A DNA stretch of 62,000 nt. Origin: Acanthaster planci (Eukaryota; Echinodermata; Asteroidea; Valvatida; Acanthasteridae). The DNA is taken from the NCBI RefSeq assembly GCF_001949145.1, contig NW_019091584.1, positions 1 to 62,000 of the forward strand, in the 5' to 3' direction. Of this stretch, positions 23,201 through 35,692 are shown piece by piece. The translations under genes were made by a program, and so were the position numbers. The first letter of the stretch is position 1. The number at the start of each line of letters is the position of its first letter. A model generated the notes under the pieces. That model had not been told where the DNA came from. It saw nothing but the letters and a program-made list of their open reading frames with translations, and made no database searches.

Positions 23201-26200
23201 GGCTTAAGTAATGACAATTCAGATGTTGCTGTGAATCTCAGAAATAATACAAAATGGCGTCTGCATGTTGAACAAAAAATCCAATTTTTATTTTTAAAAG
23301 GTATACTAACAGAAGTACAGATGTAAGAAACCGTTTTCAGGTATCGGTGGGGTGTACATGTGTACAAGAGGATCTAGGAAAAACATTTTTTTCGAAGCGG
23401 TTCCATAAGGCCTCATGCATAATTCAAACTATAATCTCTATGAAACTTCACCTGATAGGTGGCCTAATGACGTTATCTTCCCTTTATCAGATTTTGGCGG
23501 AACCGTAATCGAGTTACTCCCAATTGCTTCGCACGCCACTTTTGCATAATTCCGGGTGAAACTGAAGGCTGCGATTTGGCCTGGGACACCCCGACCGCAT
23601 CAAAGGGCCACAAAATGGCCAGTATGGAATCTGCTCCCAGCTGGAATTATTTGGCCCCTTGGGAGCAAAAATATGTACACATATTAGGCTAAAGGTAGAT
23701 AGCGCAGTAAGGACAAATTAGTCGTAGAACATGTAGTTCGGAGTATGGGTAAGAGGGACAAACCGTACCACAAAGGGGAAGGTCATTCATGTCTCGTCGA
23801 AAATGTATTGCCGATCAAAATGTACCGCTGATTGATCCATCTACATGAAAAACTAAATATGTAGTGGGTGGGCACGATATGAGCCATTACGACCGTTCTA
23901 GGGAACCCCGTTGCATGGTAAAGTCCATTTTAAAGCCTCTTTGTTCCGGTGACTCTTTAACGTTTACCGGTAATTTAATATACTTATTACTAAATGTGTA
24001 AATAGTTACACAAGGTTGTAGAAACTGGAAAAGGGTTTTTTGAAATGTAAGACATGACCTATGGAGGCACTGCAGGGCGATGTCTGGAAGTTTACCTTGA
24101 CAAAATGTCAGCGATACTGTTAGCTTCCAGCACAAAAAAAATCACGAGGGGTTGAGTGACTGCAAATACCCCCCCGAGGCCGACTCGAACGAGCGCTCTG
24201 CTCGATATGATGTCACAAACAAAAAGTGTACATGTAAACTGTCTTAGGCCTACATGTATACGTCTTACAAAAACCAATAGCTGGCTTACACTCCATCGCT
24301 ACTTTTACCCATCGTAATTCATTCACCGGGGTAGTTGATACTAACCGTATTTGCCCGACTGATTCTGATCATAATTTGTTTCCCGCCATTTCGGTGAAAG
24401 CTTTAAATCATAGCCGGGGAACTCGAGACAGGCATCATGTACATTAACTGATTGAGTGATTGTGACTGGGTGAGACGGAGTGAAGAGCGCTGCCATGTTG
24501 ATTAAAGACAAACGGGAACTGGGAATGGCAGCCGTGCTTTAAAACACATTCTGCGTTGTTGAATTTATTTAGATTATTTTTTTCAAATAAAAGATAAGAT
24601 CATAAAATTGATTTTACCTCAATAATGTGATGAATAGAAACGTGTATTATTTTTTCTAAGGGATTTAATAAGAGATCAACATCTGCAATATCAAAGACCT
24701 TCAACAAGGATTAGATTTTGAAAAGAAATGTGTGGATATTTTTTGGGTAAACAGGAACTGATGCAATAATCAGACTTGGACGAGTTAACTCCTTCAATAA
24801 AATTAATTCTTTTTAAGAGGGCAGGCATAGAGCCGACGCTGCTGGACGCGAAACAGCCGGGAAATTCATGATGGCGACTAGAACTCCCCTCCATTTAAAA
24901 TGGTCCAGCAAGGCCCGGGTTCTTAAACGTTCCTGGAAATGTTGCCACTTCAATATTTTCACGATTTTATTTTGGAAAATGACCAATAGGATCACGATTT
25001 TTAGGAGTGTGCTAACGGACATTGTGAAGAAACATCTGTGTGGTAGAATTATATACCGGTATATGATTCGGTTTTGCGGAGTGATGCTTCGATTGAATGC
25101 TCCGTGAATTTGAACCAGTGTAAATTTAAAGATATACTTTGTGGTTTCTTTAAAAAAAATTAATATTGCCCTCCTGAGACTGGAACTTATCTTATTATCT
25201 GGGATTGGTAGGTTTTGTTGCCACGGGCACATATTTCTGTATGAACTAGATCACGCTGTGTTACTGTATATTTCCCCGCATCAAGGCAGTCGCGTGAATA
25301 CTGATATTTCAAGATATGGGTTTGCTAAAGATGTCAGTGAAAGCCAGCTTACTTGAAAGCCATGGATTTGTATGACGACAGACACTGGATTAATGCATCT
25401 TGCCTTGCAATGGCAGGAAAATATGAAAGAAAATAAAAACGCCTACAAATTATGAATGATTTTCAATGCGTGATGTGATGATTTTTGTGTTATCACAGTC
25501 AGAAGTCGTACTTAATAAACTCATCCTCGTTCTCCGATAATCAGTGTTAATCGCTAATGTATTTTTCGAGCATATTGTGGCTTCTGTGTGTTGTTTTTCT
25601 CCTACTGTTTTTGGTTTGGATCCACTAAAGGAAATATGCAGTGGGCATTCAGCTCAACTTGTCTTCGTGCACATTATACAACAAGATCTAGATAATTCTT
25701 TTCATTAAAAGAGACAAGTTTTTCCGCTCGAAGAAAATCCTTTCATCAGTAAAGTTTTTTGGAGGGTGCCATTTTGATGCTGTCACACAATCTACTTAAC
25801 ATGATGACCAAGTACATGTATAAATTAGAACTTACTTATAAAAGTACGATATATTTGTTCACAGAGCTATAGAGCAACTGTTGTTGGGCCTGGGATGACA
25901 TCACCCTTTAGCTTATGAATATGGAAACTATTAGCACAACAAAAATGTTGGAGTTTCTCATTTTTAATGCCACAAAAGAGAGTAACTTGGCAAGAAAGGT
26001 TTTCTACACGTATTTAAATCATCACAGCAATCCTATTTAATTTCTCCTTTAATTATTTGCAAGATCTGAGTGAGATTTCCGCTCTTCATTACACCACTGA
26101 GGTTCGGCACCGTTGCGGCAGGACGACGAGGCGACCGTACAATTGGCGGTCAAATCGGTACAACGAAGGTGTGTCAACCGGACTCTACATTGCACGAACG

Positions 26201-28462
26201 CTGACCGTATAGGCTTCCAGGCGGTCAATTTTTTCATAATTCTCAGGGTAAATTTTTTTCTCCGTTTACCCTAGAGAGTAGAAACTAAAAAGGTGTACCG
26301 GTAAATAAAAGCTGGTGATTTCTGTGCTTGGCACAACATCATTAGATTTAAATATTTTTGAATATTATGGCGTCAGTTTCATGAAAACGACGTACGGAAT
26401 GCAAACTTTGACCAAGGGTATCTGGGCGAGGTGCGTAGCCGAAACAATAGTTGGCCACAGAGGTTGTAGTATGTTCTTCCGTCCCTTATATTTTTCAGTA
26501 GAATAAATCCAGAAGGATGGGGCACTTGTAGACTCAAATTGGCTGGAGAACTAAAATTAAAAAGCCAAAATCGGGATAGGAAAAGGGTTCATAAAATGCC
26601 AAATCTGGGTGGTAAAAAAAGATGACAAAACTGCCTTACCAATGTCTTCCTAGCCAAATTTTGTAAAACGGAGTCTAAACCATGCGGACGTGTAATTTTT
26701 GTAACTCACAAACACCACTCAGCCAAATACATGTAGCTTTTACACCTTGCACGTTATTTGGGTAGTTTTCCAGGCCTCGGTTTTCAGAATTTTAAAAGCT
26801 CAGGCATAAATTGAGGGCGCTATTTCCAATGTCTTTGTACAGTGTATATCCATAGGCGTTCCCGAATCCCGGACTTTTAGGGTACACAAGTTATGATTTG
26901 GCGAATGCAGTACCCGTGAATGCATCTTCGTTTCCGATGTACATGTAACTCTTTGTTCAATTTTCATTTCGCCATTTGAAGAGCATTTCAGGGCCTTGCG
27001 GACTTTTGTGCGCATGTAACTTTGCATATTCATGATAAAGTGTAATGTAATTCCAAGAAGCAACCTCACGTCACAGTTATTTCAGCCGCCAAGTAACGAG
27101 TATCAGATACATAATTCCATTACTGCACGGGATATGTTAGAAGCCTTCTTTTATTTTGAATTGGAGAACAGACAGGCGGACAACTGGATTTAGGGGCTTC
27201 AAGCAAATTGCCGATCTAAGAATAAAAGCCCTTTTTATACATGTTGCCACGTGTTATGTCTAAAATGAGATTACGGGCAGCCAAACGGAGACAACGGCAA
27301 AGGTAAGGCATGCTGATTGTTACAGCCTCTGCCTCACAAAAACAGAATCATACAGAAACAAGCAACAATCCAAAGAATGAAAGAAAGAGAACGCCAACAA
27401 ACCTCAAAGGTTTAGTTCAAGAAAACCCTAACACACCGGCTGGAAATGTGTCCAGTAAAGGATTTATTCTTTGAAATAAAATAATCCATAGAGAATGTTT
27501 CTCAACAAGAATTCGGAGTGAATTCATGACATTCGGGTAACAATGGTAACACTGTGACTTCCACAATGAAATAAATAAAGACATAGTACTTTCCATAGCA
27601 TTAAAATTGGAGCATAAACCCCTAACATACAAAACAAAGCAAATAATGAAGTGCGACCCATCAGCATAATACTGTAAATAACTTATGATAACGAGAGGTT
27701 GACGATAAAAGAAGCCTAATTGTAATAATAATGTTACAAGTCAACAAAAGTCATCAGATGTCTGGTCAGGCATCGAGTCACCGGCTAAAATCCGGTCCTG
27801 TCCATTTTTTGACACTTTTAATCCTATCTCCTGTGACCTGGCCTTTGATTTGCCAGGTGACTGAATGGCTTTACACAACCCTGAGCAGGGCCAAAAACAA
27901 GCACACTAAAAATGGTATAAAATAAGTGGGGCTGTGGCATTGTTTTTAAATTGTCGCTGACTGTCCAAACTTGGTAATGAATGGAGCACAATAAACAGAG
28001 CTCAATACAAGGAAGTGGCCGACCCTGATACATGTACATTCATTTTTGTGTGACACACTTAGAACCCAGATGTACATGTACACACTCTAATTCCTCTGGC
28101 ATTACTAGAGTATAAAATCACCGTCAAATTCTCAATCATGGGTCAGCATATATGAAATAAGCAGCAGAAAAATAAAATTGTTACAATTGTGAAATAATTT
28201 CTGGTGTGTGATCTGGTCTTTCCTGTGCATATCTATTACATGACGAGAACATTTGGCAGTAAAATCTCAAGCATACTTTAATTTAATACACACTTGAGTG
28301 TCAGTGCTCTGTGCATGGGTGCTTGGGTGCATTTCTCCTAAGTACTGACGCGAATCAGTTGTGCGTATCCAGTCAAAATTCGGCAGTGTTTTCCTGCTTT
28401 TCGTTCACATAGCACCATCTGAAATGTCAGTAAAATATTTCATTATGTAAAAAGCACTGTGT
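20238..28462. other. Gene-poor spacer between TMEM26-like array and ANGEL-like gene
   Basis: No exon is recognised on either strand over about 8 kb. It contains a short TA microsatellite near 22880-22892 and a poly-C run at 22786-22796 inside a possible degraded repeat (22540-22830). An ATTAAA on the minus strand near 28280, about 180 bp past the ANGEL-like stop, is a weak polyadenylation candidate. The open frames are short and have no family resemblance. Confidence 0.5.
22540..22830. repeat. Possible degraded transposable element with GGATCC-type ends
   Basis: The left side contains TGGCGGATCCAAGGTGAGGG. The right side, after a poly-C run, contains GTTCTGGATCTACCCTTG, which is roughly its inverse. 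Similar poly-C plus TGGATCYGCC words occur near 14755-14830 and 49440-49600. The assignment is weak and the ends are not defined. Confidence 0.3.
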
Positions 28463-28830
28463 CTACTCCGGAGGAATCAGCAGAAACTTGGCCTGCAGTG
28501 AGAAGTGATCCGATGACAAGGCGTGATTGGGGAGCCCTCCCATGTCCGTGGCCTCCTGATCCGTCAGGAGGCTCAGGTACTCGAGGAGCTTCAACTCTCC
28601 GGCATAGGTCACGGGAGGGCTGGGCATTTCTGGCAGCATCCCGCCAAGCTTGGGCGGGGCGCTGGAGTAAAAGATATAGTCCACGGTGCAGTTGGTGCGG
28701 CTGTGGTTGGTGGTGACCTCCCGGGGTTGGCTGCCGTGGCTGTGGACCGATGCAAGCTGGAAGGGGTGGTGGATGCTCTCTGAGAAGCGTTTCTCCCAGT
28801 CTTGGGGCTCGTTGGCAGCATCCGACGGTT
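28463..28830 (-). CDS. ANGEL-like gene, coding exon 5 (C-terminal end)
   Basis: The exon starts EPSDAANEP and carries EVTTNHSRTNCTVDYIFYS and the terminal SSDHFSLQAKFLL motif, then ends at the TAG at 28463. The acceptor is CTTCCAG. The length and end match the family C terminus. Confidence 0.88.
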
Positions 28831-31800
28831 CTGGAAGGGCCAAATTATGTTGGTACCATAAAGACTAACTGCCAGTGGTGAAACTAAGGGTGGAGGGCCC
28901 CTGCTCAAGGCTGTAGCTGGCAGTGATAAACGCATCTACATGTACCTACTGGCCGCCAAAGGAACATAGATTTTGCCTGGCGGTAACCAAGTACATGTAA
29001 CTTAAACATGGCCACCAAGGCCCACTCTCATGTGGTTATAGCTTGCAGTGAGTTACTATCACCACCCACACCTTGCAAAACCTGTTAAAGGCTGCTAGTC
29101 CTGGAGACTCTGAATCATCCTGTCGGACTGAGGCTGAGAGACAGATGGAACCAAGCCACTTTTACTTTAAACAGGGCTCGAATTTAGCTGTGTCTGCACT
29201 TGACATTTTTTGTTTGAGCTTAAGAAAAACAGCCAAACATGATCACTGTCTGCACTTGGAATTTGACGTGAGAACATTTTACCAAGACCACGGGAGAAGT
29301 AACCAAACTGTCAGTGCGATGACTCATGAGGGCACTGTGCGTGATCTTTCTGCATTTGTTTCCATCCTTAGATACAAACTTCCAACTGGTTCAATAATGA
29401 TTTCTGCCACGATTGAGACCAAATGAATGCACTGTAAATTCTTGCCAGATGCCACACCGCAGTGAAACGTGCAACACCCATGCGTACATGTAGTTTTCCC
29501 GTGTGCAGCATGCCACTGTGCTCTGGCCGTATGTACACTCTACTGAGCCGCTTTCCATGCTTTTGCCGACTTGCGCTGTCCGGGCAGAAGTTGGCCAGTA
29601 AAGGTAAACACGAGGTCCAGTAAAAGTAAGTGATAGAAATACTTCCCAGGATGTCCACACTGGACGTAAAAATGGGAAAAGTGACCATCGTCTTGGTATT
29701 AGTTAGACCCGAAAATGTCCAGTGTGGACAGGGCTTTAGATGTTCTTGGAGAATTTAAATATGAAGGCTGGACGACTGGTGTTCAACACAGAGGGAATTT
29801 CGGAGTATCTGGGAAGTTTCCCAGCAAACTGACTGGAGAGTGGGGGTTAAAACCTTTACGTAGCGACACAAGAAAACTGTTTACAGAGACAACTAAAATC
29901 CTTCGCCTGGATGGTACATATGTTTACATTAGTAACCTCAGAAAGTAATATACCCATTTTTGTTTATGTGGGTACTTTCCGACAGCGCTCAGTGGACCGT
30001 GGGTCCCTATTGGCTCCACATGGAAGTGTACTTGTAAAGAAATGTGAAATCCTCAGAATCTAGGCCAATTGCTAACTACCAGTAGCAATTTATGATCATA
30101 AATATTCCCCCGATGTGAGATAAAGAGCCGTCATAAGAAAGTCCAAACTCCATATGTGAGGAAAAACAGTAAACTTCTTTCATTTTTAACAAATACGGAC
30201 TCAAAAGTTTAAAGGTCTTTTTCTTCCTACTTGACTTTTTGGATAGTCAATAAATGCAAATTGCACACAGCCATGACTAGCCACTTGACTGAATGTCAGA
30301 TTAACTGCAACAAACAGCGCTGGAGAGGAGGGTTTTACATGCATTTTCCTACCCAATACCAGCAAATCTTGCTTTCAAAGTCTGTCTAGTTCTACCTCAT
30401 TTTGCCAGCCTCACAATTGTCGTTTATGTAAATAAACTTAGATGTTCTCTTACCTGTGCATTGCTTTTGCTTGTCTTGATCACTGTTCTCTCTATTCCTC
30501 AATCGTTCCTTCACAACGCTCCTAAACTGGCAGGCATCTGTCACCCCAACATCGTAGGGCCACAGGGGCCAGTTCAAGGGGTCAAAGGACCTTCGGCTTG
30601 ACCCCTGACCTGAGACCAAGACCTTCTGAAGGCCCACGTAGTCCAGCCTCCGGTTCCGGATGAAGTTGTAGAGGGGCGAGTGGGGCAGGCTGTTGAAGTC
30701 CCCACACAGGATGATCGGGTGGTAGAGGGGTGTTGGCTGGGGTGCGGAGGGGGGCTGGCAGGGGGACACAGTGGCCGCTGCCAGTCGGTCAATCTCGGCC
30801 AGCAGCACCCCCAGCTGGGCCAGCTTGATGTCACCCCGCTTGGGGTTGTAGAGCAGGTGAGTGGTGGCTACGCACAGCTTGGGGGGCTGGCCCCGGGCCT
30901 GTGAGGATCCCTTGGCACGCAGGAGCGCCACGAGGCCCACGTTGTCGCGATCCAGCAGCTTGATGTTAGAGCGGTAGAACCGGACTTTCTTGCAGTCCTC
31001 CAGCTCAAACTTATCCCTCTTGTAGAAGATGGCGCAACCGTCATGCTTGTCTCCTGTTCGTTTCTGATATAGGGATGCATAGCCTGCAAGAGAATGTGTA
31101 TATTCACAATTGGCTATCACATTGAGAAACACAAAACCAGCATGGCAACAAACAGAAGGTCAAATACAAGTTGGATAGAGACTAGACGGCTTACGAGAGA
31201 GCATTAAATACGATATGGTAGACCAAGAAAAGAATGAGTTTTTAGGTAACAAGGCTTCACTGCTTCCACAAAAAGGCATATTACTCCGTGTCTACTACTA
31301 AGCACTAGACTAGATCCTTAACGTCCACAACACAATTGACTGGATACAGTGGCTTTTGTACAATTTGCAAGACAGAGGTGACACTGGATATCTCTAATGG
31401 AAGGGAGGGGCACTGGAAATATAAGGAAAGTAGAATAATCATTGTTCTTGATGTGGGGAAAAAAGGAAATGATGATGAAATTGTTTTGAAAAGTGCAGTG
31501 TACATTGAAAGAAGAGGATGAAAAATGCCGGCTACTGTTGATGGATCGCTCAGTGCAAAATGACACGTCAATTCTTTTGGTTAAAATTATCTTGACTGGG
31601 CAAGACAAACCATTTGTACAGGGTAAGGAAGGAGACAATCTACACGTGGAAGTTCACTGTTTATAAAATCAAAATGATTTGAATATTTGCATTTATAACA
31701 CCTCACCCATAGATTCTGTATTTTGATTTGCTGAAAGTGTGTCCTGTGACACTTGCTGGTTTTACTATTTTTATACCATTGCTTCAAAAAGACTATACCA

Positions 31801-34800
31801 TGCAGCCTCATTCTGAAAAAGAACTATACCCATAGCAACCAAAGAACTATATCCGTAGCAACGAAAGCATAGGCGTGTATTTTGGCTCATAGCGAACAAC
31901 ATTCGTTAATGAATGTATTCAAATGTTGCTGTTCTGCTTGGAATTCTTGAATTAAATTTGATGAATGTAAATTCCAGTTTGGTGTTTCATTATTGATTTT
32001 TAGCTTAACTTTTGCAGAATCTGTGGGGAGGTGTTATAAAACAAATATTGACTGCTTTATCTCGCGGTACAGTAAAACAAGCCTCTCGAGGTGATCCATG
32101 GAGAATTCTATTTTCCCTCGGCTTTGCCTCGGGGAAATAGAATGCTCCATGGATCACCTCCAGAGGCCAGTTTTACTGTACCACTCGAAGCAGTCAATAT
32201 TTGTATAATATGTCACTCCAATATTGTGCACTATCAAGACCATTTTTTTATAGAGTGAAACCAAAGTCAATGACCAGATGCATTTTTTATCTTTTGAAAA
32301 TACTCGAGATACTTATTAGAACTTAGCAACAAATTGAAGTCCCCCGGTTTTGTCCAAATCTAGGAGGCAGTTACTGAACAGATTACCAAAACTTGCTTTT
32401 TACTTACAGTGGCTGGAAAAGCTTACCAAGTTTCTCTAACTCTGGTCCGAAAAAATGACGGAAGTGGCTGAGCTGTACTTCCTGCAGACACATTATCTGA
32501 CATTGGAGAAGAAGATGCAACAATTTAGGAAATGGGCAATCACTAAAAATATGCCGTGCGTAAAAGTCAAAGGGAGACACAAAATGCTGCAATTTCAAAA
32601 CAGAACAATCAAACCTCTCCAATTTTCCTTGTCCCAACTTGCTAAGAGAGTTTGACAAAAAGTACAAGTTCCATGTACATGTATGTGCGCATTATCACAT
32701 GCTGCATAAAAGGCAGGCTGCTCTGTACATGTGAATGTGCACATAGTTTGGCAGGCTATCCAAGTCACTGAGAATCTTTAATGTGGACTTCATCCAGAAA
32801 CTGTAAGTTTGGCTCAATATGGTCTGCGAGTTACATCGAGTTGAAGACACATCATGTGGATGCAGTGGTGGTTTGAGTACAGGAGTGGTACATGTATAGC
32901 ACATATGCACGGTCAACCAATTTTACAACTGAATGTGCACAAGTTGCGACTGAATGTGTACAAAGGCCAAGTTGAGTGTCTTGTGAATTTTCAAATGAGC
33001 TCTTAACCCTGACTACCCCAAACCTGCTATACTCCAACAGCAGGTTTTATGAGGTTTTGTACCGCACCTGATGAATATCTTGTTGAATTTTATGAGACTT
33101 GGGATAAAAGGCCCAGGGAGATGGTGTTGGATTCCGTGTGAGTTGGGACACACACGGGTCACTGCGTGCAGTGTCTAGCTTGCTGTACCAATTGTTGGAC
33201 TATGCTTGACTTTGTCAGGTTTGGTACTGTTCAGTTGCAAGTCATCCTATACTGCATAGACCCATCCATACCATATCACTCAAACTCCAACGGGCTCATT
33301 CTGTTGGATTTTATCAGGGTTGGTACAGTGAGGTCCTGCATGTACAAGTACATAGACAAATACATGCACCTGTTGGATTTTGTGAAGTTCAGTGTGCTTT
33401 CTAGTGCAGGAGCCTAGGGGTTAGGGTTAAGGCAGCACTGGGTGTACAGAGCTCATGAAATTATGTCAGTGATGGGCAAATCCCCCAAATCAATGCCGGT
33501 TTAGCCTTCACAGCACCAAAAACAAGTACAGAACATAGATTATGGTCGACTCCAAGGCCATTTGCCAAATGAGATCGAAAGAAATACATGTAAATAATTT
33601 AGGGATGATGGCATACATCAGCTTCGGCCTGTTGAAGCTCTCTCAGCAGGTTTTCCTTGCGGTAGTCCCACCTCAGGATCTCCTCTGGACAGCTGTCGTA
33701 GAGGTAGTCGTTGCTCTCAATCAAGCACTGGGCCAAGACGTTGTAGCACAGCAGTGACACCTCGGTGCCCGATGGCCAAAGGTAACGGCTCTCTCCAGCT
33801 GGGGTCAACTTCCACCTCCGCTTGAACTTGGACATGTCAGGTCTCTTTCCTTCAGCTGTAACCCCTGGCATTCGAGATGGGAAAATCTCGAGAATGAACA
33901 TTACACACAGACCCTGAACCATCCAACCTTCTTCATGGGAGGTACTGGAGGATTTTGCAAAATTGAGGAAGAACTCAGACAACATGATTTACACAGGACT
34001 TGAATGACTTTGGAGGAATTTTGGAGAGATTTGGAGAAGGCATCGAAATTTGTGGAAAAAAGTACAGTGTACCATGGAGTAATTCCCACGCTAAAGCAGT
34101 TATTTGTCATTCTGTTTACACCAAGTTCATTATTATTTGCAATGATTCGAATAGAGAACGAATATTACCTGAAGGAAGTTCATCTCCACTTCTTATGGTT
34201 AGCATCTCAACTTTCTCATCGCTAGTCTCTTGTCGGGTCAGTGACAACTTCTCCTGGTCATTTGAGGTCCCTGGACTAATCTCCGAGCGTAGCTTCTTTG
34301 ACTCAGCAGAGCTAATGTTCAATGTTCTCTTGGACTGCGACTGATCACTTGGAGATCTAGTCTGGACACTTGCATTGATATTAGCAGATGATGACGATGA
34401 TGTACTGCTCGCGGCTAGGGAGGGAAAGCTGGTGTGATAGGAGCGGGTGATGGCAGTCGGAGGATGGGGGAACCAGGCTGTGGGCCTTCCAGGGTGGAGA
34501 CTCTCTGAGCCCTGGGGGTTTGGTGAAGGGGCACGCTGGGTGACTTCTTGCTGGGCCTGATGGAATGATGAATGGGGTAGACCCACCTCCTGCCCATGCT
34601 GACCGGTTGCCGCTCCATCTGGTTGCCTTCCTGGCAAACTAGAGCAGCCCCTCGGGGGAGGAAAGCAGTTTGGGTAGATCTCTTTCGCCTTCTCCTTTGC
34701 AGGTCGTCCACCGCTGGTCTCCTCCATCCTGAGCAACCCCGACAACTGTTCCAGGAGAGACAATTGCCGAGTTCTGCGGGCAGACTCGAATGCAAATCTG

Positions 34801-34814
34801 CCAGGGTTGAACAT
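28463..34814 (-). CDS. ANGEL-like CCR4-family endonuclease/exonuclease/phosphatase protein (five coding exons)
   Basis: The minus-strand model joins 34814-34169, 33864-33617, 32496-32427, 31083-30454 and 28830-28463. All junctions are GT-AG, and the frame stays consistent to a 653-residue protein. The C-terminal two thirds is a complete nuclease domain of the ANGEL branch of the CCR4/Nocturnin group: LLCYNVLAQ (Asn257), LQEVQ (Glu304), KHDGCAIFYK (Asp336), LLDRDNVGLV, ATTHLLYNPKRGDIKLAQ (His397, Asn401), ILCGDFNSLP (Asp450, Asn452), VDYIFYS and SSDH (Asp639, His640). Family members act on RNA 3' ends; human ANGEL2 removes 2',3'-cyclic phosphates and ANGEL1 binds eIF4E. Substrate here is inferred only from family. 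The first 215 residues are Ser/Pro/Gln-rich and not recognised. I did not find a clear eIF4E-binding YxxxxLΦ motif in them. ANGEL1 versus ANGEL2 orthology is unresolved. Confidence 0.9.
28831..30453. other. Intron 4 of the ANGEL-like gene
   Basis: No exon is recognised inside. A 13-bp inverted repeat (GTCCACACTGGAC) has its arms near 29652 and 29719. It may mark a short mobile element, but I could not define ends. Confidence 0.5.
30454..31083 (-). CDS. ANGEL-like gene, coding exon 4 (catalytic core)
   Basis: The exon encodes about 210 residues from GYASLYQKRTGDKHDGCAIF through THLLYNPKRGDIKLAQL and CGDFNSLPHSPLYNFI to DQDKQKQCT. The acceptor is CTTGCAG and the donor is GTAAGA. A short Pro-rich insert (CQPPSAPQPTP) separates two core motifs. 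Confidence 0.9.
31084..32426. other. Intron 3 of the ANGEL-like gene
   Basis: The intron contains the foldback element at 32034-32208 and otherwise shows no structure or coding potential. The acceptor of exon 4 and donor of exon 3 bound it. Confidence 0.6.
32034..32208. repeat. Foldback element with about 85-bp arms and a tiny loop
   Basis: Outer words ATTGACTGCTT, GGTACAGTAAAAC, GAGGTGATCCATGGAG and TTCTATTT recur in inverted order on the other side of a centre near 32120-32128 (CCTCGGCTTTGCCTCGG). The arms match with few differences. Being in a transcribed intron, it would form a long RNA hairpin. Confidence 0.85.
32427..32496 (-). CDS. ANGEL-like gene, coding exon 3 (short)
   Basis: This 70-nt exon encodes IMCLQEVQLSHF and onward to LEKLG. 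It includes the metal-binding Glu of the LQEVQ motif. The acceptor is TGTCAG and the donor is GTAAGC. The phase is 0 on entry and 1 on exit. Confidence 0.88.
32497..33616. other. Intron 2 of the ANGEL-like gene
   Basis: No exon is seen. Between about 33010 and 33420 a loosely repeated phrase resembling TTGGATTTTRTCAGGTTTGGTAC occurs several times, suggesting a diverged low-copy tandem repeat. TACATGTA palindromes are present. Confidence 0.4.
33617..33864 (-). CDS. ANGEL-like gene, coding exon 2
   Basis: The exon runs from the split Gly codon through RRWKLTPAGE and LLCYNVLAQ (start of the nuclease domain) to LLRELQQAEAD. The acceptor is TGCCAG and the donor is GTATGC. The exon ends in phase 0. 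Confidence 0.87.
34169..34814 (-). CDS. ANGEL-like gene, coding exon 1 (N-terminal region)
   Basis: The exon encodes residues 1-215 and one base of a Gly codon. It begins MFNPGRFAFESARR and is rich in Ser, Pro and Gln, with a polyserine run near residue 135, so it is probably disordered. The donor is GTAATA. A pyrimidine tract and CAG at about 34907 on this strand look like an acceptor, so the Met is probably preceded by a noncoding 5' exon farther upstream. Confidence 0.75.
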
Positions 34815-34965
34815 TCACGCTGCCTTGATGCAATGAGCTGCTGATGGTCACTCTGCCTTAATCAATACAGCTGGTCGTCTCGAAGATGAATCTTTAAACA
34901 TATACTGAAACCAGAAAGAGAGATCACTCAAATCAAACACAAAATAAAATAATGCTAGTCCTAAT

Positions 34966-35145
34966 TACAGTCAAACTTCTTTAATAAGAGCACTGTTAAT
35001 ACAAGATTTTGCTTATTACATGGACACTTTTAGGTCCTGATCCTTTTGTTAGTCATTGTTTTCATTCCTGATAATACAAGGTTCCTGTTATAACAAAGTA
35101 AATTGCCAAGTCCAAAGGACCTCTTATTAACGAGGTTCGACTGTA
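34966..35145. repeat. pogo/Tc1-like MITE, TA-flanked
   Basis: The left end TACAGTCAAACTTCTTTAAT and the right end inverted TACAGTCGAACCTCGTTAAT match at 17 of 20 positions and are bounded by TA. The CAGTCGAACCTCGTTAATA style of terminus is known from pogo/Tc1-type nonautonomous elements. There is no transposase inside its 180 bp. Confidence 0.7.
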
Positions 35146-35229
35146 CCACCTCATAAGCAATTGGAATAAGGTCACTTTTTGAGTTAATTTTTGGGTCTAC
35201 ATTGATCACTGAGATTTGACAGATCAGTT

Positions 35230-35692
35230 AGGGCTGTGCCGAATATCCGGATATTCGATCAGGTATTCAAATATTTTTTTCTAAATTCAACTATTTGAAT
35301 GCAAAATTCATGAAAACAAAGGGAGGATTTTTTGTTTTAAACATGTTAAATGAGAAAAACTGCACTGTGGAGGCTTGTTTCAAGCAGATTCAAATGAAAA
35401 GCGACAGAAATCTTACAATTCAAAAAGTAAATTATTCATCAAAAATTTTAAAGACCAAGAAGTAATGCAAGTCTCTAACTTTTGCTTACTCGAGGTTGGA
35501 GATACATGTACTCCTAGACGTGAGAAGCTATTATAGTGATTCTAATGTACAATTGTGTACATTATTGCCACTGATTATGTATATGGATTGTTTGTCAACA
35601 ATCTGCCCGTTGGTAGGACCAAATAGTCGGATTTTTGATCGAATTGAAGGTTGAACATTCGAACCATGAATTATTTGAATTGACTCAGCCCT
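35230..35692. repeat. Probable hAT-like MITE
   Basis: The left end AGGGCTGTGCCGAATATCC and the inverted right end AGGGCTGAGTCAATTC share AGGGCTG. Subterminal ATTCGAT/ATTCGAA words follow on both sides. An internal AATATCCGGATATT palindrome lies near the left end. A clean 8-bp target duplication was not seen, so the class is inferred only from the terminus style. Confidence 0.5.

Noticed and set aside
30574-30834. Ser/Thr/Pro-rich frame inside ANGEL-like exon 4
   Set aside because: It is an out-of-frame reading of the catalytic exon, with low complexity and no homology.
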